The position numbers and the translations under genes are program-made. Positions 60,725 through 64,000 of a stretch of 64,000 nt of DNA are shown here, in pieces. This DNA comes from Polaribacter haliotis (GTDB taxonomy: Bacteria > Bacteroidota > Bacteroidia > Flavobacteriales > Flavobacteriaceae). The notes below the pieces were generated by a model, which had not been told where the DNA came from, searched no databases, and saw nothing but the letters and a program-made list of their open reading frames with translations. The stretch's first letter is position 1; the number at the start of each line of letters is the position of its first letter. The DNA is taken from positions 1,994,001 through 2,058,000 of the forward strand of contig NZ_CP061813.1 in NCBI RefSeq assembly GCF_014784055.1, in the 5' to 3' direction.

Positions 60725-63118
60725 TTATTTATTAGATATTTTTACATTATAAACACTCAAATTTTTTATTTGAGGTTCTCTGTCCGCTTTTAAAATTTTG
60801 AGTCTAATTTTATTGACTTCTACTGTTTTAAATTGTTGTATTCTTTTATTTCCAATACTTTCGCCTTTTGTAAGAATCGTCCATTTTCCATTGATTAAAC
60901 CTTCAACAATATAACTTCTAATACGTTCTCCTTTTGTAATATCTTCCTGAATAATTACATGATTAATTGGTGTTTTTTTATTCAATTTTAAGGTTATTTT
61001 TTTCCCTTTTCCAGATGTTGAAGCAATTGGGTTTTGGAAACGTCTTTTAATTTCGTCTCCCCATTCCTTCAATCTTTTTACATCTGGTTCTGGCATTAAT
61101 CCATCAGGATTTGGAGTTAATCCCATAATTAATGTTGAATTTCTTCCAATAGATTTGTAATACATATCCATTAAATCTTCCACTGGAAAAATATGTGCTT
61201 CATCACCTGGTTCCCAAAACCATTCGTGGCGACCATTATAACCTCTTAAAGGAGTATCTGCCATTGCTGGAACCCAAAATTCACCATTTTTGTCTCCTTG
61301 TTTTAATAATTTATAATTGTCTTTATAAATATCTTTTTGTGCATTTTCTCCAGAACCTGTAGAAATATATGGGAATGTAGACCAGTTTGGGTAACCAACA
61401 GTTCCAGATTCAGAGCCTCCCCAACGTGCTTCCGCCAATTGTCCATTATGATAAAACAAACAATTTGGTTGGTATTTTCTTACAATTGGCAACACATCTG
61501 GTGCTCCATTATCTGGATGATCTGCTCCTCCATCGAACCAAATTTCAAAAAGCTCTCCATATTTGGTGCAAATTTCTTTCACCATTCCTTCTACCATTTT
61601 GTTGTACCATTTCTGACGATTCTCTCTAAATGCACCTTCTCCATTTACATTAAAATTATGAACTCCCATAAATGAATTCCAACGAATTCCTAAATAAATT
61701 CCTGGTTTTATTCCGTATTTTTTACAAGAAGCCACAAAATCTGCAACAATATCTCCTTTTCCATCTTTCCACTTTAAAGCTTTTAAACTATAAGGATTTA
61801 CATCTGATTGATACAAAGCAAAACCCGTTTCGTGAGTTGCAGTTAAAATCGCAAATTTGGCACCAGCATCTTTGGCAGATTTTACCCATTGATCTGTATC
61901 TAATTCTTGCGGATTAAAAATTTGATAATTTGGAATTGGATCTATTCTATTTCCTCCTTGACCATATTTTATACCATCAAAAACATGCAAATCGTAATGA
62001 AAAACCACACCCAATTCTGCCTCTTGCCAAGCAACTTGTCTTTTATTTGGAACAGGATATTTATTTTCTTTTATAGGAATAAAAATACTGTAAGATTCAT
62101 CTCCTTTTTTCACTGTTAAACTTAACACTTTAGGCTTTCCATTTTCATGATAAATAAATGGTCTTTCTAATCTATCTGCAATCAATTCTGAACCATCTGC
62201 CATTTTTACTTTTTTCGGCATTAAAACATATTCGTTAGATTTTTTCCAATTGATACCATCTTTAGAAGTAACCATTCCAATAAATCCATGGGCATGAAAA
62301 ACGCCATAAAAACGTTCCCTTGTTTCATCATACCAAAGAGACATATCTTCAGTATCTATATAATCTATAACCGGTTTTTCTTGTATTTCGAAAGGTCCTA
62401 AAGGCGAATCTGAAATCGACATTGCCTGATTTCTAACAAAATTCTTATCATTAGGTTTATCTCCTTTTACAATTAAATAATATTTACCATCTTTCCCTCT
62501 ATCGATTGCAGGGTTTACTGTAAGTGTAGTTATTGGTCCAGTAGGCTCAATTAAAGGTTTGTCCATTGTTTTCCAAGGCCCGTTAATTGAGTTTGATACT
62601 GCAACTCCTGTTCGCTGATTTACACGTAAAATGTTCCAATTAGGGTGACTATATCCTGTGAGTGCAGTTTCTACCAATTCCTTTTCTGTAAATGGTTTAT
62701 CTCCAAAATTAGTGGCAATATAATACAGATAATACTTCCCTTCGAAATACTTTATTTTAGGATTGTGTGCTGTAATTGCATCCCACCTATTTTTTCTTGC
62801 ACCTTCTAAAACGGTTTCTTTAAATTTCCATGGGCCAGCAGGATTTTTAGAAGTCGCGTGTGCAATTTCTGAATGTGTTAACCAGCCATAAAATGAATAT
62901 TCTCTTTTCCATCTGGAATAAAACATGTGGTATTCTCCATCATTTCCTTTAATGATAGAGGTTCCCCAATTGTAATATCCTTCAGTTTTAAAAATGTTAT
63001 CCGAAGAAATTGGCTCGAATTTATCATACAAACGTAAATCGTCTGTAGTATTTTGGGCATTTCCAAAAACAGAAAAAAGTAAAATTGGAATAATAAAAAG
63101 GCAGTTCTTTATTTTCAT
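60725..63118 (-). CDS. Beta-propeller (GH43/GH117-like) fused to a GH29 fucosidase domain
   Basis: 797 residues. Signal peptide MKIKNCLFIIPILLFSVFGNAQ. Residues about 30-350 read as a five-bladed propeller of the GH43/GH117 clan (EGYYNWGTSIIKGNDGEYHMFYSRW, AHNPKIKYFEGKYYLYYIATNFG, MSLWYDETRERFYGVFHAHG). Residues about 360-690 are a GH29-type barrel (EAELGVVFHYDLHVFDG, LTATHETGFALYQSDVNPYS, nucleophile FEIWFDGGADHPDNG, NPDGLMPEPDVKRLKEWGDE). C-terminal sandwich about 695-797. Two catalytic-type domains in one chain point to cooperative cutting. Confidence 0.85.
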   Translation of the reverse strand: MKIKNCLFIIPILLFSVFGNAQNTTDDLRLYDKFEPISSDNIFKTEGYYNWGTSIIKGNDGEYHMFYSRWKREYSFYGWLTHSEIAHATSKNPAGPWKFKETVLEGARKNRWDAITAHNPKIKYFEGKYYLYYIATNFGDKPFTEKELVETALTGYSHPNWNILRVNQRTGVAVSNSINGPWKTMDKPLIEPTGPITTLTVNPAIDRGKDGKYYLIVKGDKPNDKNFVRNQAMSISDSPLGPFEIQEKPVIDYIDTEDMSLWYDETRERFYGVFHAHGFIGMVTSKDGINWKKSNEYVLMPKKVKMADGSELIADRLERPFIYHENGKPKVLSLTVKKGDESYSIFIPIKENKYPVPNKRQVAWQEAELGVVFHYDLHVFDGIKYGQGGNRIDPIPNYQIFNPQELDTDQWVKSAKDAGAKFAILTATHETGFALYQSDVNPYSLKALKWKDGKGDIVADFVASCKKYGIKPGIYLGIRWNSFMGVHNFNVNGEGAFRENRQKWYNKMVEGMVKEICTKYGELFEIWFDGGADHPDNGAPDVLPIVRKYQPNCLFYHNGQLAEARWGGSESGTVGYPNWSTFPYISTGSGENAQKDIYKDNYKLLKQGDKNGEFWVPAMADTPLRGYNGRHEWFWEPGDEAHIFPVEDLMDMYYKSIGRNSTLIMGLTPNPDGLMPEPDVKRLKEWGDEIKRRFQNPIASTSGKGKKITLKLNKKTPINHVIIQEDITKGERIRSYIVEGLINGKWTILTKGESIGNKRIQQFKTVEVNKIRLKILKADREPQIKNLSVYNVKISNK

Positions 63119-63132
63119 TTAGTATTCTTAAT

Positions 63133-64000
63133 TTATTTAAAAAAGTTTAATTCAGCTATGGATGCTTGTTTTTTACTCCCAGCAATCGTTTTTGATTCTA
63201 TTCGAACAAAACGTGTTTTCATTGGTTTTTTAAAATAATGTGTTCTTGGTGTTGGGTCGTTTATTAAGTTTCCAAACTCGAAATTTTCGAAAGTTTTCCA
63301 AGATTTACCATTATTACTCACTTTTATAACTCCTTGCTCTATCATTCCGTTTGAATTTTTAGTTTGTGGAGTGTACCCAAAAGCTTTTAAGGTTTCTTCT
63401 TTACCTAAATCAATTTCAATAAAATGCGATTTTCCTTTTTCATCCGACATCCAAAAAGTAGTTGGATTTTCGTCGATTGCAAATTCTCCAACGTGAGTAG
63501 ATGTCCAACTATCTTCATTTAAAACTTTCCATTTCTTTTTTAGAATACCAATTTCTTTCGAAGCAACGCTTCCTTTTTCATCTTTTGAAAAAGCCAATGC
63601 TTTTACTTCTCCTGAATACACTAAAAATGGTTCTTTATAAATTTGTGATGTTTTAGTAGGTGTACTTCCATCTGTTGTATATCTTATTTCTATTCCAGAA
63701 TTTATATTTTTTGAAACATCTTCTCCATGTGGTTTCCAACCAAAATCATCTTTTTTAGGTTGAAAACTCACCAAACCATCCAAGTTTCTTGTAATACTTA
63801 ACTGTGGTGGACGCGTTTTATAATAATGTGCTGAAATAATAGAAATTGCAGGACTTAAACGAGATTCTAAAACACGGACTCTAAACTTATTAGAGGTTAC
63901 TTCTGGAAATCGTAAAATTCGCTTATAACCTATATTTGTAGCTGAAACTATTTCTTTCCAAGCATTATTTACCCAAGCATCAACCGCATGTTTTTCTACT
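63133..64000 (-). CDS. Alpha-L-fucosidase, 5' part beyond the window edge
   Basis: C-terminal about 285 residues; the reading frame is open to 64000 and continues beyond. Visible parts: VDAWVNNAWKEIVSATNIGYKRILRFPEVTSNKFRVRVLESR, the C-terminal sandwich found after GH29 catalytic domains; a chitobiase-type region (GIEIRYTTDGSTPTKTSQIYKEPF); and an F5/8 type C-like carbohydrate-binding domain (AIDENPTTFWMSDEKGKSHFIEIDLGKEETL). The catalytic barrel itself is not in the window, so the GH29 assignment rests on the C-terminus and neighbours. Confidence 0.75.
   Translation of the reverse strand, partial: VEKHAVDAWVNNAWKEIVSATNIGYKRILRFPEVTSNKFRVRVLESRLSPAISIISAHYYKTRPPQLSITRNLDGLVSFQPKKDDFGWKPHGEDVSKNINSGIEIRYTTDGSTPTKTSQIYKEPFLVYSGEVKALAFSKDEKGSVASKEIGILKKKWKVLNEDSWTSTHVGEFAIDENPTTFWMSDEKGKSHFIEIDLGKEETLKAFGYTPQTKNSNGMIEQGVIKVSNNGKSWKTFENFEFGNLINDPTPRTHYFKKPMKTRFVRIESKTIAGSKKQASIAELNFFK

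Noticed and set aside
1..64000. tRNA or rRNA genes
   Set aside because: No cloverleaf or rRNA-like stretch was recognised; a tRNA scan would be needed to be certain.

Overview
The window looks like a low-GC marine member of the Flavobacteriaceae (Bacteroidota), close in flavour to Polaribacter or Tenacibaculum. Support: gliding genes gldB and gldC beside nadE; two very large secreted proteins with C-terminal type IX secretion (T9SS) sorting domains; a FolK-deoxynucleoside kinase fusion; a DNA primase without its zinc ligands; TTTG-N18/20-TAnnTTTG promoters; no clear Shine-Dalgarno sequences; and a fucose-polysaccharide degradation locus.

Layout. 1-2295: minus-strand operon rsgA-dtd-tatD-tcdA (tcdA cut by the window edge). 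2514-6648: minus-strand aromatic amino acid operon pheA-aminotransferase-tyrA-DAHP synthase/chorismate mutase. It is preceded by what reads as a complete Phe/Tyr attenuator: consensus promoter, 26-residue leader peptide with eight consecutive Phe/Tyr codons, antiterminator and terminator. tyrA appears frameshifted right after its start codon. 6867-9773: rpsO and pnp, with leader hairpins.

9811-21545: an integron-like cassette array. A tyrosine recombinase lacking the IntI-specific insertion is followed by nine cassettes. Each starts with GTT plus a short variable sequence and ends with the reverse complement of that sequence. They are separated by nine imperfectly palindromic attC-like sites, eight of them 123-127 bp. 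Cargo: an EVE-HNH nuclease, a caspase-like protein, a GIY-YIG nuclease with a helix-turn-helix-like partner, a GNAT acetyltransferase, two lipoproteins, a secreted carboxypeptidase-regulatory-like protein, and an inverted three-gene TIGR04255 operon with its own promoter. The first cassette has no gene. An IS3 element sits just inside the last cassette, and the distal end (ECF sigma factor plus small partner) is decayed.

21693-33989: housekeeping genes (folK-dNK, an OmpA protein, gldC-gldB, nadE, dnaG, clpX-clpP-tig, a holin-family protein, DUF1826). 34103-38773: a 1556-residue repetitive beta-helix T9SS protein. 39150-54822: an OlsF-like acyltransferase, aspartokinase, GNAT, fbp, sod, a LamG T9SS protein, a PurF-like protein, a PfkB kinase, sufE, a DUF59 protein, DUF2480 and two DUF3078 proteins. 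54906-64000: a minus-strand locus with four GH29-type alpha-L-fucosidase proteins (one fused to a beta-propeller, one cut by the window edge), a sulfatase and a two-domain esterase. It probably serves to degrade a sulfated fucose-containing algal polysaccharide; no SusC/SusD pair is inside the window.

Two families of dispersed intergenic hairpin repeats occur. One is a branched element of about 115 bp next to a terminator, in two copies; the other is a hairpin of about 28 bp, in three copies. Both show compensatory changes in their stems. No tRNA, rRNA or CRISPR array was seen.
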